64,000 bases of DNA from Brevundimonas vitisensis (GTDB lineage: Bacteria; Pseudomonadota; Alphaproteobacteria; Caulobacterales; Caulobacteraceae), in contig NZ_CP067977.1 in the NCBI RefSeq assembly GCF_016656965.1, positions 1,302,001 through 1,366,000 on the forward strand, given 5' to 3'. The notes beneath the pieces are model-generated. The model had not been told where the DNA came from, searched no databases, and worked only from the letters and a program-made list of their open reading frames with translations. The position numbers and the translations under genes are program-made. Below, piece by piece: positions 26,390-35,993 of this stretch (the first letter of the stretch is position 1; every line of letters starts with the position of its first letter).

Positions 26390-28663
26390 ATGTCCGAACT
26401 TTCGAGGCGTGCGATCATGTCAGCCGTCGGACTGAGCAGTCTGTCGGCATCACTACCGGCCAGGGCCTCATCCGAGGCCGGGACCAAGAGCGCAGGCGCG
26501 GCGGACACGTCAGCCCCTGACGATGCGCCCAACGTCATCATCGTGCTGCTGGACGACCTCGGCTATGTCGACCTGGACTGCTATGGCGGCGAGATCGGCA
26601 CGCCCAATATTGATGCGCTGGTGGCCCAGGGGGCGCTTTATACCAGTTTCCACACCACAGCCGTCTGCTCGCCGACCCGGGCCTCGCTGCTCACGGGCCT
26701 GAACCCCCACTCTGCCGGCATGGGTTGGCTGGCGGATGCCGATACCGGGACGCCCGGTTATCGCGGCGACCTGACCCGCCAGGCACCGACGATTGCAGAA
26801 CATCTGAAGGCACGCGGCTGGAGCACCTATCACGTCGGCAAATGGCACGTGAACACGGTCAAGAACGACACCAACCTGGGCGACCCGGTGAACTGGCCGC
26901 TGCAACGGGGCTTCGAGCGCGCCTACTGGTTTCACGGCCATTCGTCAGACTATTTCCGTCCCGCCGAGTTCCGCGAAGGCAATACGACCATCGAGATCGA
27001 ACCGTCGGACGACTATTACATCACCGACGATCTGACCGACCGCGCCATCGCTGACCTTCGGCGGCACAAGGCGATGTCGGACAAGCCGCTGTTCATGTAT
27101 CTGGCCCACGCCGCGCCCCACACGCCTCTGCAGGCGCGGGCCGACGACATCGCGCGCCAGAAGGGCCGCTACGATCAGGGCTGGGACGTGATCCGCCAGC
27201 AGCGGCTGGAACGCCAGAAAGCCAGTGGCGTCGCTCCACAAGATGCCCGGCTGCCGGCGCGTGATCCCAATGTACTGGACTGGGACAGCCTGTCAGACGA
27301 CGATCGACGCCTGCATGCCCGCTATCAGGAAGTCTATGCCGCTGTGGTCCAGCGTATCGACTGGAACATGGGCCGCCTTATGCAGGCGCTCGACGACCTG
27401 GGCATGGCCGACAACACGATCCTGATGGTCCTGTCCGACAACGGTGGCTCGCCCGATGCCGGACCGAACGGGACGCCCAATCTCCTGGCGGGAAGCGCCG
27501 GCGGCGTGACGGCCGAGAAGGCGCTGGCGATGATCGACGAGATCGGCAATGCCGATACCTGTCCGGGCTATTCCCTTGGCTGGGCCATGGCCTCGTGCAC
27601 GCCGTTCAGGATGTACAAGCATCACACATTTGGAGGGGGTGTGTCTGACCCGCTGATCGTGCGCTGGCCGCGCGGGATCAAGACACACCAGCCCCGGCGT
27701 CAGTACATCCACGTGTGCGATGTGCTGCCCACCGTGCTCGAAGCGGCGGGTGTCGCCCCCCTGCCCGCCGAGAAGCCGATCGAAGGTCTCAGCTTTGCGT
27801 CCAGCTTTGCCGATGCGTCAGCGCAGGCAGTGCGCCGGGAACAGCATTACGAGATGACGGGCAAGCGCGCCTATCACGCCGATGGCTGGGAGATTGCCTC
27901 TACCCGCAACTATGGTCAGCCCCTGGAAACCGACCGGTGGGAGTTGTTCGACGCCCGTTCAGACTACAACCAGACCACAGATCTCTCCTCACAGTATCCG
28001 GAAAAGGTCGCCGATCTTGAAGCCCGCTGGTGGCAGGCGGCGCGTCGCGGCGACGTCTTGCCGCTGGATCTGCGGACCCAGGCGGAGCGATATTTCGCCT
28101 CTATCACCGAGGGCGGCGGCCAGTCGCAATGGCGGATCGTGCCACCGATGGAGCGGCTACTGGTACACGCCGCGCCTCAGCTTTTCGGTCGCTCTCACAC
28201 GATCGAGGTCGCCCTGGCCGAGGGTGGCGTCGCGGACGGTGTCTTGGTGGCCTATGGCAATATGTTCCTGGGCTGTGCCCTGTATGTGAAGGACGGCCGG
28301 TTGATCTATGAGGCCCACGCGCGGCCCAACCGTTATGTCATCGAAGCCTCGACGCCCCTGGCCCCGGATGCACGGATCGTTCGTTTCGAATGCAAGATGA
28401 TCCAGCGTCCGTTCCTGGGCTCCGCTACCCTGTCGGTCGACGGCGCGAAGGTCGGCGAGATCGTCCAGCGGCGCCTGTTCTTCGGGCGGCCCTATCAGGG
28501 CCTGGAGGTTGGCCGGAACGGGGCGACCCCGGTCAGCCTGAACTACACAGGGGCTTTCCCCTATCAGGGGCGGATCGACCATGTCGCCATCACCCTGGAT
28601 ACATCGGTCTACACCGATGAAGAGCAGGCTGCCCTGGCTGCCATGCTGGCGTCTCGGCGCTAG
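26390..28663 (+). CDS. Exported arylsulfatase-type sulfatase
   Basis: Hydrolyses sulfate esters with a formylglycine cofactor. The start at 26390 gives 757 residues. The N-terminus MSELSRRAIMSAVG has a twin-arginine pair followed by a hydrophobic segment, suggesting Tat export to the periplasm. Motifs are metal-binding NVIIVLLDDLGYVDLDCYGG, the modified-Cys signature CSPTRASLLTG, HVGKWH, LSDNGGSPD and MYKHHTFGGGVSDPLIVRWP. A C-terminal extension of about 170 residues follows the catalytic part. It lies in the same 15-kb stretch as two sulfotransferases, so it may remove sulfate from a related compound. In-frame reading upstream runs into the receptor gene and was rejected. Confidence 0.95.
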   Translation: MSELSRRAIMSAVGLSSLSASLPARASSEAGTKSAGAADTSAPDDAPNVIIVLLDDLGYVDLDCYGGEIGTPNIDALVAQGALYTSFHTTAVCSPTRASLLTGLNPHSAGMGWLADADTGTPGYRGDLTRQAPTIAEHLKARGWSTYHVGKWHVNTVKNDTNLGDPVNWPLQRGFERAYWFHGHSSDYFRPAEFREGNTTIEIEPSDDYYITDDLTDRAIADLRRHKAMSDKPLFMYLAHAAPHTPLQARADDIARQKGRYDQGWDVIRQQRLERQKASGVAPQDARLPARDPNVLDWDSLSDDDRRLHARYQEVYAAVVQRIDWNMGRLMQALDDLGMADNTILMVLSDNGGSPDAGPNGTPNLLAGSAGGVTAEKALAMIDEIGNADTCPGYSLGWAMASCTPFRMYKHHTFGGGVSDPLIVRWPRGIKTHQPRRQYIHVCDVLPTVLEAAGVAPLPAEKPIEGLSFASSFADASAQAVRREQHYEMTGKRAYHADGWEIASTRNYGQPLETDRWELFDARSDYNQTTDLSSQYPEKVADLEARWWQAARRGDVLPLDLRTQAERYFASITEGGGQSQWRIVPPMERLLVHAAPQLFGRSHTIEVALAEGGVADGVLVAYGNMFLGCALYVKDGRLIYEAHARPNRYVIEASTPLAPDARIVRFECKMIQRPFLGSATLSVDGAKVGEIVQRRLFFGRPYQGLEVGRNGATPVSLNYTGAFPYQGRIDHVAITLDTSVYTDEEQAALAAMLASRR

Positions 28664-28708
28664 CGGGCCTGTCCGCCAAGGCCGCTGTTGCGGTCCTGGC
28701 GATCGATT

Positions 28709-29635
28709 TCAGCTCAGCTTGATCGAGGCATGACCTTCGGGGGCGACGAACAGCGGCGGGCGGTCGCCATAGGCGGGTGGAAGGCCCTGGGTCGAGATAC
28801 GCAGCAGCCGGCGTCGCTTGCCGTCCTCGGCAGAATACTCGATCGGCGTGGCGCGGTGCAGGGTGGCCAGATTGTCCCAGATCAGGATGTCGCCCGCCTC
28901 AGCCTTGATGGCGCGGTTGAAGCGGGGGTGGACGGCGTGCGCCTTCAGTTCGTCCAGCAGGGCCTGGCCTTCGTCGTCGTCCAGTCCCTCTATCGCGAAA
29001 GGCGTACCGGCCACCGCATACAGGCTGCGTCGGCCGCTGACAGGGTGGGTGATGACCAGAGGGTGGACGGGGCGTTCGGCTGCCCGCTTGCGCGCACGCA
29101 CTCCACCGTCGCGATCCTCGGCGTCGGGATCCAGCTTGATCGGCGTTTCGTCCGGCCCGCGCTTTCCACCGACCAGCATGTGACGGGCTTTCAGCCCGTC
29201 GATCCGATCGCGCATCGACTGCGGCAGCGCCTCATAGGCGGCGGTCAGATCGGTAAAGATCGTCTCACCGCCAGTAAGGGGAGCCTCAATCGCATAGAGC
29301 ATGGTCGCGGCTCCCGGCACATATTCGTAGGATCCGTCCGTGTGCCAGAAGGAGGCCCCGTCCCTTCGGCCGGGGTCGTGGTCGGGTGAGTTGGAGATGG
29401 TGATCAGCGCCGGGAAGTCGGGGTCCAGGTCCTTGGTGAAGAAGAAGTCGATCGGCTGACCGAAGTGACGGCCGAACCGGTCGTACTCAGCGCGCGACAG
29501 GTCCTGATTCCGGATACGGATGACGTGATGTTCGGCCAGGGCGTCGACCAGGGCCTTGGCTTCGTCCGGCGTCAACCCGCGCAGATCGATGTCTGATACG
29601 TCTGCGCCGAAAGGCTCGTGGGGGGTGATCTTCAT
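28709..29635 (-). CDS. TauD/TfdA-family 2-oxoglutarate-dependent dioxygenase
   Basis: Non-heme Fe(II) oxygenase, 308 residues. The iron ligands are His98 and Asp100 (FWHTDGSYEY) and a distal His260 (LATLHRATPIEY), with Arg in the KRRRLLRIS stretch likely binding 2-oxoglutarate. The family includes taurine dioxygenase, 2,4-D dioxygenase and alkyl-sulfate dioxygenase (AtsK). Given the sulfatase and sulfotransferases nearby, an alkyl-sulfate or sulfonate substrate is attractive but not proven. It follows luxC by 9 bp, so it is the last gene of a three-gene operon. Confidence 0.93.
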   Translation of the reverse strand: MKITPHEPFGADVSDIDLRGLTPDEAKALVDALAEHHVIRIRNQDLSRAEYDRFGRHFGQPIDFFFTKDLDPDFPALITISNSPDHDPGRRDGASFWHTDGSYEYVPGAATMLYAIEAPLTGGETIFTDLTAAYEALPQSMRDRIDGLKARHMLVGGKRGPDETPIKLDPDAEDRDGGVRARKRAAERPVHPLVITHPVSGRRSLYAVAGTPFAIEGLDDDEGQALLDELKAHAVHPRFNRAIKAEAGDILIWDNLATLHRATPIEYSAEDGKRRRLLRISTQGLPPAYGDRPPLFVAPEGHASIKLS

Positions 29636-29644
29636 GGCGTGTCC

Positions 29645-31039
29645 TCAACCCTCGTCATTGACCCACCGGACAAACCGGTGAAGCGGATAAAAGCCGTCGT
29701 GCGGCAGGCCGACCTCGGGCGTGGCACTGCCCAAACTGACGATCCGCTGGGCACCCGCAGACGCCAGAATGTCTCGCAAACCTGACTTGCGTTCAGGGGG
29801 GTGGACACCCACCGTCTGGGTCGCGACCGTGACGTGCCGGGCGGCATCGGCCAACCGATCGACGGCGACGACATTGACCACCTTGCCCTCAGGATAGAAG
29901 TCGACAGCCTCGTCCGATCGGACAACCAGACCCCGACCCTCATAGCCGCCCCAGACGCGATAGAAGTCGGCCATGTCGCGCAGACCGTCGATCTCGTCCC
30001 GCAGGGCGCGGGGGATTGGTCGGGGCTCGGCCGAGGCGGACCGGCCCCCCGCGCCCAGATGGGCCTGCAACCGCTCGCAATAGCGGTCGACCTGATCCAA
30101 GGCCCCCTCCACGAACTGGAAGCGGCTGGCGGTGCAGGCCTCCTGGTTCATGATGGTGGCGTCATGAGCCCCCGCGACAGCGGCCGCTTCCAGCGTGGCT
30201 TCGCTCTCGAAAATTTCGCGCCCGATCAGTGAGATCGAGGTCTTGGGATCAAAGGCGACCAGTTCCAGCCCCGGCCCAACGTATTTCAGTGCGCCCCGGA
30301 TGGTGCTCTCGCCGCCCCAGGCGATGATCTTGTCGAAATACTGGGGCCGGAACAGCAGGCCTTCGACCGCCTCGTCGCCCCCGCGCCAATAGGCGGCCGA
30401 GAAGCAGCGCGTCAGCGGATGGCCAGGTGCCGCCTCAGCCAGGGCGGCCAGGATGGCGGGGGCGCTGAACAGCTCGTTCGACGGCAGCTTCAGCAGGTGC
30501 ACGCCCTTGGTCAGCGCCCCGCGGATCACGGTATTGGCTGCTACGCCGGGCGAGTTCCCCGCGATCACATGCAGCAAGCGGCAGGGGAAGGCGCGGACAC
30601 GCGCCGGTCGGCCCGACGGCGTCGTCACCTCGCGCCAGCCATCCAGCAGATCCTTGCCGCCGATCTCCTGGGCGATCATGAACTCCATCGCCGGGCGGCT
30701 GAACATATGACCCAGATGAGCGAACGACCGCTCCACCAGATCACGGGGATAGAAGCCGGCCTCGACGCTGCGTTCCATGGCCTGGGCCAGCAGGCCCGAG
30801 CGGTCGCGTTTCAGCACCTCTCCGGTCTCGACCAGAATGTCTATGATTTCGTCCACCGGCACATCGGCGGCCGGGGACGGTGCCGGGCGCGGCCAGACCA
30901 GGGCCCCGACATCCAGCGGCGGGGTGACGAAACGGTTGGGGTCACGGCCGTATTCAGGGCCGTCACCCTCGATCACCACGCCCTTGACCACATGACGAAT
31001 GCGCTGGACCGGCGCGAGGGTCGGAGTCATCGCGTTCAT
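29645..31039 (-). CDS. LuxC-like acyl-CoA/acyl-protein reductase
   Basis: Reduces an activated fatty acyl group to aldehyde with NADPH. From the ATG at 31039 (ATGA overlap with the upstream LuxE-like gene) it has 464 residues. The catalytic Cys is predicted at residue 302 (MNQEACTASRFQF). The cofactor region FPCRLLHVIAGNSPGVAANT and LLKLPSNELFSAPAIL are typical of LuxC. No luciferase genes (luxAB) are near, so this is not a bioluminescence operon. It probably makes a fatty aldehyde or alcohol with its LuxE-like partner. Confidence 0.9.
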   Translation of the reverse strand: MNAMTPTLAPVQRIRHVVKGVVIEGDGPEYGRDPNRFVTPPLDVGALVWPRPAPSPAADVPVDEIIDILVETGEVLKRDRSGLLAQAMERSVEAGFYPRDLVERSFAHLGHMFSRPAMEFMIAQEIGGKDLLDGWREVTTPSGRPARVRAFPCRLLHVIAGNSPGVAANTVIRGALTKGVHLLKLPSNELFSAPAILAALAEAAPGHPLTRCFSAAYWRGGDEAVEGLLFRPQYFDKIIAWGGESTIRGALKYVGPGLELVAFDPKTSISLIGREIFESEATLEAAAVAGAHDATIMNQEACTASRFQFVEGALDQVDRYCERLQAHLGAGGRSASAEPRPIPRALRDEIDGLRDMADFYRVWGGYEGRGLVVRSDEAVDFYPEGKVVNVVAVDRLADAARHVTVATQTVGVHPPERKSGLRDILASAGAQRIVSLGSATPEVGLPHDGFYPLHRFVRWVNDEG

Positions 31040-32382
31040 GCCGCCACCGCCCCGCGGATATAGGCATCGATGGTGCCCGCACAGCCGATGTGGTCGCTCT
31101 CGCCTGCCTGGGCATATCGGCTGATGGTGTCCAGGATCGTCGGGCCGGGTCGGCCGCACGGACAATCCTTGAAGTCGATCGTGACCTTGTCACCACTGAT
31201 CAGCCCGCCCCAGCGGCCCTCGTACAACAGGTCGAGGAAGGCGAACCGCCCCTCCACCACCCCATCCACGCCGTCGTCGGCAGTCAGGCGGCGTTCCCCG
31301 TCACGATCCAGCAGCAGCCAAATCAGACCGGGCGGCCGGTGATAGCGCCCGCACTGACATTTGGGACAGGTCTGGGCCATCTCCGTCATGCCATAGGCAT
31401 TGTTGCGAATGACCTTGCCGTAGAAGCGGTCGACTTGTTCGCGATAGTCTGCGGGCAGGGCGACGCCTTTCAGCCCGCCCCCCGCGCTGACCAGACTGTC
31501 GGGGTGAAAGCCGCCGTCAGGAATGCCCCGCGCACGGGCCCGCTCGATGATCGACATATGCTGGGCCCACAGTGCCGAGACCACGATCGGCTCGTGCCGG
31601 TGGGCCAGAATCTTGTCGACGAAGACATCCATGGCCGCGCTCATCCGCTCGCCCCGCGCGCGGGCCTCGGCCTGGGCTGCCTCGATCTCGGCCGGGGTGG
31701 CCGTGCCCTCGGCCATGCGCTGGTTCAGGGCCGCCGAGGCGCTGATGTCGGCCAGGCGCAGCGGCTCGTCGGTCAGGAAATGCGCCTCGCCGGGGCGCGC
31801 CCAGACGGCCGCCGAATTCTGGGCCGCCTCGATGGCGCTGTTGGGACCGCGCGACGGGCTGGTCAGAAAAACAACCCGGCTGTTGTCGGCCTTGACGAAG
31901 GGCCAGCCGCTCATGCGGCGATAGTGGCGTCGCTTCTTCTCGGCATCTTCGCGAGTGTGGTTCAGAAAGCTGACCTTGCCGCCCGATCCGCTGGTGGCCA
32001 GCACCATGTGACCGGCGGCGCGAAGCCGCTCCATCCAGTCGTCGACGTCGGTGACCCCTTCGACGTCCACATCCGTCACCTTGGCCACCGACAGGGTCTG
32101 CATCCATTGCAGCAGCCGGTCCCACCGCCCCTGAGCTACGAAGCTGGGCGGATAGGATTTGTAGGCCGTATGGGCGAACAGCAGGGGAACCAGATCATCA
32201 AGGGTGCGAATCTCGGTCACACCGCTGTCGTCGGCCCGGCGTCTGAGGACCGGAATCTGATCGCGACGTTCGACGAAAAGCTCGCGGGCGGCTTCCAGCT
32301 GGCGCGCCTCGATATCGGGCCAGGGACGATCGAACACGTCCTCATGCACCGCGCCATCCACCAGTTCGGACCTTGTCGACAT
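31036..32382 (-). CDS. LuxE/PaaK-like acyl-activating (acyl-protein synthetase) enzyme
   Basis: Adenylate-forming enzyme, 448 residues from the ATG at 32382 (GGGAG upstream; longer in-frame reading crosses the divergent promoter region). It has a P-loop-like LATSGSGGKVSF, an ANL A5-type motif NAYGMTEMAQ followed by a Cys cluster (CPKCQCGRYH), and a late GLISGDKVTIDF with DCPCGRPGP. These fit LuxE-type acyl-protein synthetases and PaaK relatives. Overlap with luxC suggests that it loads the acyl group onto the LuxC cysteine. It is the first gene of the operon and divergent from an AraC regulator. Confidence 0.82.
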   Translation of the reverse strand: MSTRSELVDGAVHEDVFDRPWPDIEARQLEAARELFVERRDQIPVLRRRADDSGVTEIRTLDDLVPLLFAHTAYKSYPPSFVAQGRWDRLLQWMQTLSVAKVTDVDVEGVTDVDDWMERLRAAGHMVLATSGSGGKVSFLNHTREDAEKKRRHYRRMSGWPFVKADNSRVVFLTSPSRGPNSAIEAAQNSAAVWARPGEAHFLTDEPLRLADISASAALNQRMAEGTATPAEIEAAQAEARARGERMSAAMDVFVDKILAHRHEPIVVSALWAQHMSIIERARARGIPDGGFHPDSLVSAGGGLKGVALPADYREQVDRFYGKVIRNNAYGMTEMAQTCPKCQCGRYHRPPGLIWLLLDRDGERRLTADDGVDGVVEGRFAFLDLLYEGRWGGLISGDKVTIDFKDCPCGRPGPTILDTISRYAQAGESDHIGCAGTIDAYIRGAVAA

Positions 32383-32485
32383 GCCTGGACACTCCCGTTT
32401 TCTTTTGACGGTGAGCCTGGATGCGTCGATTGTGCAGAGGCGATTCAGACATTCGCATTGGTGAAACAGACACAGCCTGCACCCC

Positions 32486-33490
32486 ATGCCGCGCATCGCC
32501 ATCGTGATATCGGACGGTGTCCTGATGAGTGGCGTGTTCGAGATCGCCGACGCCCTCAGCCTGGCCAATCGCTATACGGATCAGCAGTATTCGGCGCGCG
32601 AGGACCTGCCTCCAACCTTGGAAGTGCGTCTGGCGTCGGCCGGCGGCGAACCTGTGCGTGCTGAGAACGGGCGTGTGCTGGCTGCGGACGAGGCCTTGCG
32701 GGGGTCGGCGTTCGACATGGTGCACGTCGCGCCGTTTGCCGTAGGCAGGCCAGAAGATCTGGGCGAGCGGCTGGCTGCCATGGCCGATGTCGTGGACTGG
32801 ATCACCGAATGCGGCAGCGTCGGAACCCGTCTGGCGGCCAGCGGATCGGGCGTCGCCGTTCTGGCGCGGGCCGGGATTCTGAACGACGTCACCGTGCCGG
32901 TGGCCTGGTGGTTGGAGCGGCCGATGCGGCGGCTTTTCCCGCACCTGACCCTGGACCCCGAGCGGGCGATCACGGCGCACGACGCCGTTCTGCTGGCCGG
33001 GCGGCATGTGGCGGAGCCCGCCCTGGCGATCCGTATGGTCGAACAGTTGATGAGCCCCGATGTGGCCACCTGGATCGAGCGGATCAGTGGTGTGAATGCC
33101 TATCCGGATGGCCCCGATCCGGCGCATGTCTTCACCACCCTGGTGCTGAAGCCGGACGAGCTGGTGGCGCGTGCCGCCCACTGGCTGCAGCTTCGCTTCG
33201 CTCAGAAGCCTCAGATGGCGGACCTCTCCGCCGTCATGGCGGTGCACCCGCGAACCCTGAACCGCCGTTTCGTGGCCAGCCTGGGCATGACACCGGTCGA
33301 GTATCTGCAGCGGCTGCGGATCGAGGCGGCCAAACGGATGCTGGCACGTTCGGACCGGCGTGTGGACCGAATCGGCTATCTGGTCGGCTATGGAGATCCG
33401 GGTTTCTTCAAGGCCCTGTTCCGCAAGGCGACGGGCCTGACGCCGAGCGAATATCGTCGCCAGGTCCGCGAAGGGCTGATCAGTCCTTGA
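32486..33490 (+). CDS. GlxA-type AraC-family regulator
   Basis: Transcription factor of 334 residues. The N-terminal part is a DJ-1/PfpI-like sensor domain (RIAIVISDGVLMSGVFEIADAL), and the C-terminal 100 residues form the AraC double helix-turn-helix (HPRTLNRRFVASLGMTPVEY, then IGYLVGYGDPGFFKALFRKA). It is transcribed away from the LuxE/LuxC/TauD operon across a 103-bp gap and is the likely activator of that operon. Its 3' end overlaps the convergent MFS gene by 11 bases. Confidence 0.92.
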   Translation: MPRIAIVISDGVLMSGVFEIADALSLANRYTDQQYSAREDLPPTLEVRLASAGGEPVRAENGRVLAADEALRGSAFDMVHVAPFAVGRPEDLGERLAAMADVVDWITECGSVGTRLAASGSGVAVLARAGILNDVTVPVAWWLERPMRRLFPHLTLDPERAITAHDAVLLAGRHVAEPALAIRMVEQLMSPDVATWIERISGVNAYPDGPDPAHVFTTLVLKPDELVARAAHWLQLRFAQKPQMADLSAVMAVHPRTLNRRFVASLGMTPVEYLQRLRIEAAKRMLARSDRRVDRIGYLVGYGDPGFFKALFRKATGLTPSEYRRQVREGLISP

Positions 33491-34724
33491 CCGTACGGTC
33501 CAGCCCCGGATCCTCGGGATAGCGCCCCAGCAACAGATAGGCACCGGACGCCAGGGCAAACATGACGCCTGCGCCGATCAGCGCCTCATTGTATCCACCG
33601 AAGGTGTCATAGGCGAAGCCGAAGGCGATGCCCGCCACCGACGTGGCCACAGCGATGAACAGCACGCTCAAGCCATAGATGGCAGCGAAAGACTTCAGCC
33701 CGAAATACCGGGCGATGATGAAGGCGATCACGTCGATCTCGGCTCCCTGGGCTAGGCCGATCAGGACCAGACCGATCCCGGCCATCCAGACCGTCGGCTC
33801 GCTGGGCAAAAGCAGAGCGATGCCCAGCACCGGAAGGAGGGTGAAGGCACAGCCCACCGCCGGGGCCCAGATCCGATCCACCAGAATGCCGGTCGTCAGG
33901 GTGCCGGCCACGACCGACACGGCCAGCAAGGCGGCGAATTCCGCAGCCAGGCCCGGCTCCAGCCCCTTGCCGGTCAGCATGGGCTGCAGTTGCGACAGGA
34001 TGCCGATGACCGGGCCATAGGTGAAGGCGGCGGCCAGGCAGACCAGCAGTATCTTGGGGTTCGACAGCAGCTTCAGCCACAGCCGCCAGTCTAGCAGAGC
34101 CGTCGGCTGGCCCTTGGCGTTCAGTTCGACGGCCTGGCGCTCATCCGAGACGAACAGCCAGCTGATGGGCAGGGCCACGAGGGCCGCCGCAGCCGCCAGC
34201 AGATAAAACCCAGCCTGCCAGCCATGGTCGGCGATGACCCGAAAAACCAGGATCGGCATGAAGGCCCCGGCCAGCGAATAGCCGATGCGAGATATGGCCA
34301 GGGCCGTGCCACGTGATTTCGAAAAGCGGCTGGCCACCGCACGGGTAAAGGCGATACCCGTCGTCCCCAGACCTGCGGCCACCAGAATGACGAAGGCAAT
34401 CAGGAACAAGGTGTAATTGCCGCCTGTATTGGCAATCAGCACATAGCTCAGCGCCACCAGAGCCAGACAGGTGGTCAGGACCGGTCGGACTCCGACCCGA
34501 TCGATCAAACGCCCGAACAAGGGGGCAATGAAGCTGGTGAAGAAGCTGAGGTGGAAGGCAAAGGCGATCTGGCCCCGGCTCCATCCGAACGCATCCTGCA
34601 ACGGCTGAACGAACTGGCTTTGGGTGAAGGAAAACCCGCCATAGCCCAGGCCCATCGCCAGAAAGGTGCCGAACACCACCTTCCAATGCGCGCGCCACTC
34701 ATCTCGGGTTGTCTGGGTGGTCAT
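33480..34724 (-). CDS. MFS transporter
   Basis: Inner-membrane carrier of 414 residues with about 12 hydrophobic segments. The loop after the second helix (LFGRLIDRVGVRPVLTT) carries the MFS DRxG-type signature, and a central cytoplasmic loop separates the halves (SDERQAVELNAKGQPTALLD). The overall pattern resembles monocarboxylate or oxalate/formate-type MFS carriers. It lies 45 bp downstream of a sulfotransferase gene on the same strand and may move that enzyme's substrate or product. The ligand cannot be read from the sequence. Confidence 0.9.
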   Translation of the reverse strand: MTTQTTRDEWRAHWKVVFGTFLAMGLGYGGFSFTQSQFVQPLQDAFGWSRGQIAFAFHLSFFTSFIAPLFGRLIDRVGVRPVLTTCLALVALSYVLIANTGGNYTLFLIAFVILVAAGLGTTGIAFTRAVASRFSKSRGTALAISRIGYSLAGAFMPILVFRVIADHGWQAGFYLLAAAAALVALPISWLFVSDERQAVELNAKGQPTALLDWRLWLKLLSNPKILLVCLAAAFTYGPVIGILSQLQPMLTGKGLEPGLAAEFAALLAVSVVAGTLTTGILVDRIWAPAVGCAFTLLPVLGIALLLPSEPTVWMAGIGLVLIGLAQGAEIDVIAFIIARYFGLKSFAAIYGLSVLFIAVATSVAGIAFGFAYDTFGGYNEALIGAGVMFALASGAYLLLGRYPEDPGLDRTVKD

Positions 34725-34769
34725 CGAGGCCTCGCGGAAAGATCTTGGGGAACGACGAATGGGACGCGG

Positions 34770-35930
34770 TCAGGCCGGGCGTTCAAGGCTGACGTTGAAG
34801 TCGCGGATATAGCCGCCCATGACGCGATCAATCCCGGCGTAGTCCAGGTCGAAGGCTTCCATCGAATAGCTGTGGCGCGGCCCCTTCGCATGGGCGGCAC
34901 GGTCGGCATCCATATGGGCAGAGACGGCGGCGGCACGGTCGTCCGTGAACGGGACGCCGAACCGCTCATAGCATTTTCTCAGCGACGCCAGCGGGTCCGC
35001 CTGGACCTCCAGATAATGGGCATCGAAGAACTGCTCGGGATGCTGGTCCCGCACGGCCGCCACGCGCGCCATCGACTGGGATTGGCGGTCCAGCATGCCG
35101 AATGAACCGGCCGGGACATGGTCCGAGAACAGGCTGTGATTGACGGCCAGGTTATTGGACAGCGACGCCAGAACCTTGGCAGGATCACGGTGGCACAGGA
35201 CCACCCCGGCATCAGGAAAGACCTCCAGCAGATCGGCCATCCACCAATCGTGGGCCGGGGTCTTCAGCACCCATCGATCGCGCTTGAATCGATGCTGAAG
35301 ATGCTGAAGCGCCCGCTTCTGCTCTTCATAGACCGGCTTCATGTCGATGGAATACAGGAGCTTGGCGTAGTTAGGGACGGACCACCAGGCGGCGTAGTTG
35401 ACCGTCAGCAGCGACATCTCCCACAGGAAATTGCACTCCTCGGGCCGTTCCGCCCCGAACGGGTGAATGCCCTGAATCTCTGGCGACATGAACCCTTCGA
35501 ACGTCAGGGCCTCGTGGCAGGCGGCGATGCGCGGATCGGTGTCATAGGTCGCCTCCTGGGGCGGGGGCGATGGGAACATGATCTCCCACATCCGCGGCGA
35601 GCGGTTGGCCGGATCGGCGGCCAAGAGGTTGTGAAAGAAGGTCGAGCCTGCGCGCGGCAGTCCGGCCACAAAGATCGGACGCGTGATCGCCTCGTCGGCG
35701 ATGGCGGCAAACCGCTTGCGGTCTTCGGCCAGGGCAAGCCGGCCTTTCAGATTATCCAAAAGACGCCGCCGCGCCCTCTGAACGCCAAGAGCATTTAAAT
35801 TTGCGGTCTGGATCAGGTCCCGGCTGAGAACCTCCAGAGGCTCCCGGAACAGGTCGCCGCCCCAATCGGACAGGCCGGACTGCTCCTGTGCGTCGCGCAT
35901 CAGAGTCCGGGCCTCGAGGGGATGTGACAT
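34770..35930 (-). CDS. Second PAPS-dependent sulfotransferase
   Basis: Sulfotransferase-family protein of 386 residues. The donor-binding loop is IFVAGLPRAGSTFFHNLLAA, and the 3'-phosphate region is FPDAGVVLCHRDPAKVLASL. It shares fold and motif layout with the sulfotransferase at 20177-21466, but the sequence differs throughout, so the two should have different acceptors. It is followed by an MFS carrier (45 bp) and divergent from an epoxide hydrolase. PAPS could come from the cysD-cysNC operon 18 kb away. Confidence 0.9.
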   Translation of the reverse strand: MSHPLEARTLMRDAQEQSGLSDWGGDLFREPLEVLSRDLIQTANLNALGVQRARRRLLDNLKGRLALAEDRKRFAAIADEAITRPIFVAGLPRAGSTFFHNLLAADPANRSPRMWEIMFPSPPPQEATYDTDPRIAACHEALTFEGFMSPEIQGIHPFGAERPEECNFLWEMSLLTVNYAAWWSVPNYAKLLYSIDMKPVYEEQKRALQHLQHRFKRDRWVLKTPAHDWWMADLLEVFPDAGVVLCHRDPAKVLASLSNNLAVNHSLFSDHVPAGSFGMLDRQSQSMARVAAVRDQHPEQFFDAHYLEVQADPLASLRKCYERFGVPFTDDRAAAVSAHMDADRAAHAKGPRHSYSMEAFDLDYAGIDRVMGGYIRDFNVSLERPA

Positions 35931-35993
35931 TCCACGCTTCCTTCCTGGGGCGGCCGCTTTTGACGCGGCTCGTTCAGATCAGCCTATGGGTCC

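Noticed and set aside
28709..32382. Bioluminescence (lux) operon
   Set aside because: LuxC- and LuxE-like genes are present but luxA, luxB and luxD are not.
31090..32664. Long plus-strand open frame opposite the LuxE-like gene
   Set aside because: No family similarity; it is composed of antisense codons of an enzyme with ANL-type motifs and overlaps the AraC gene start.
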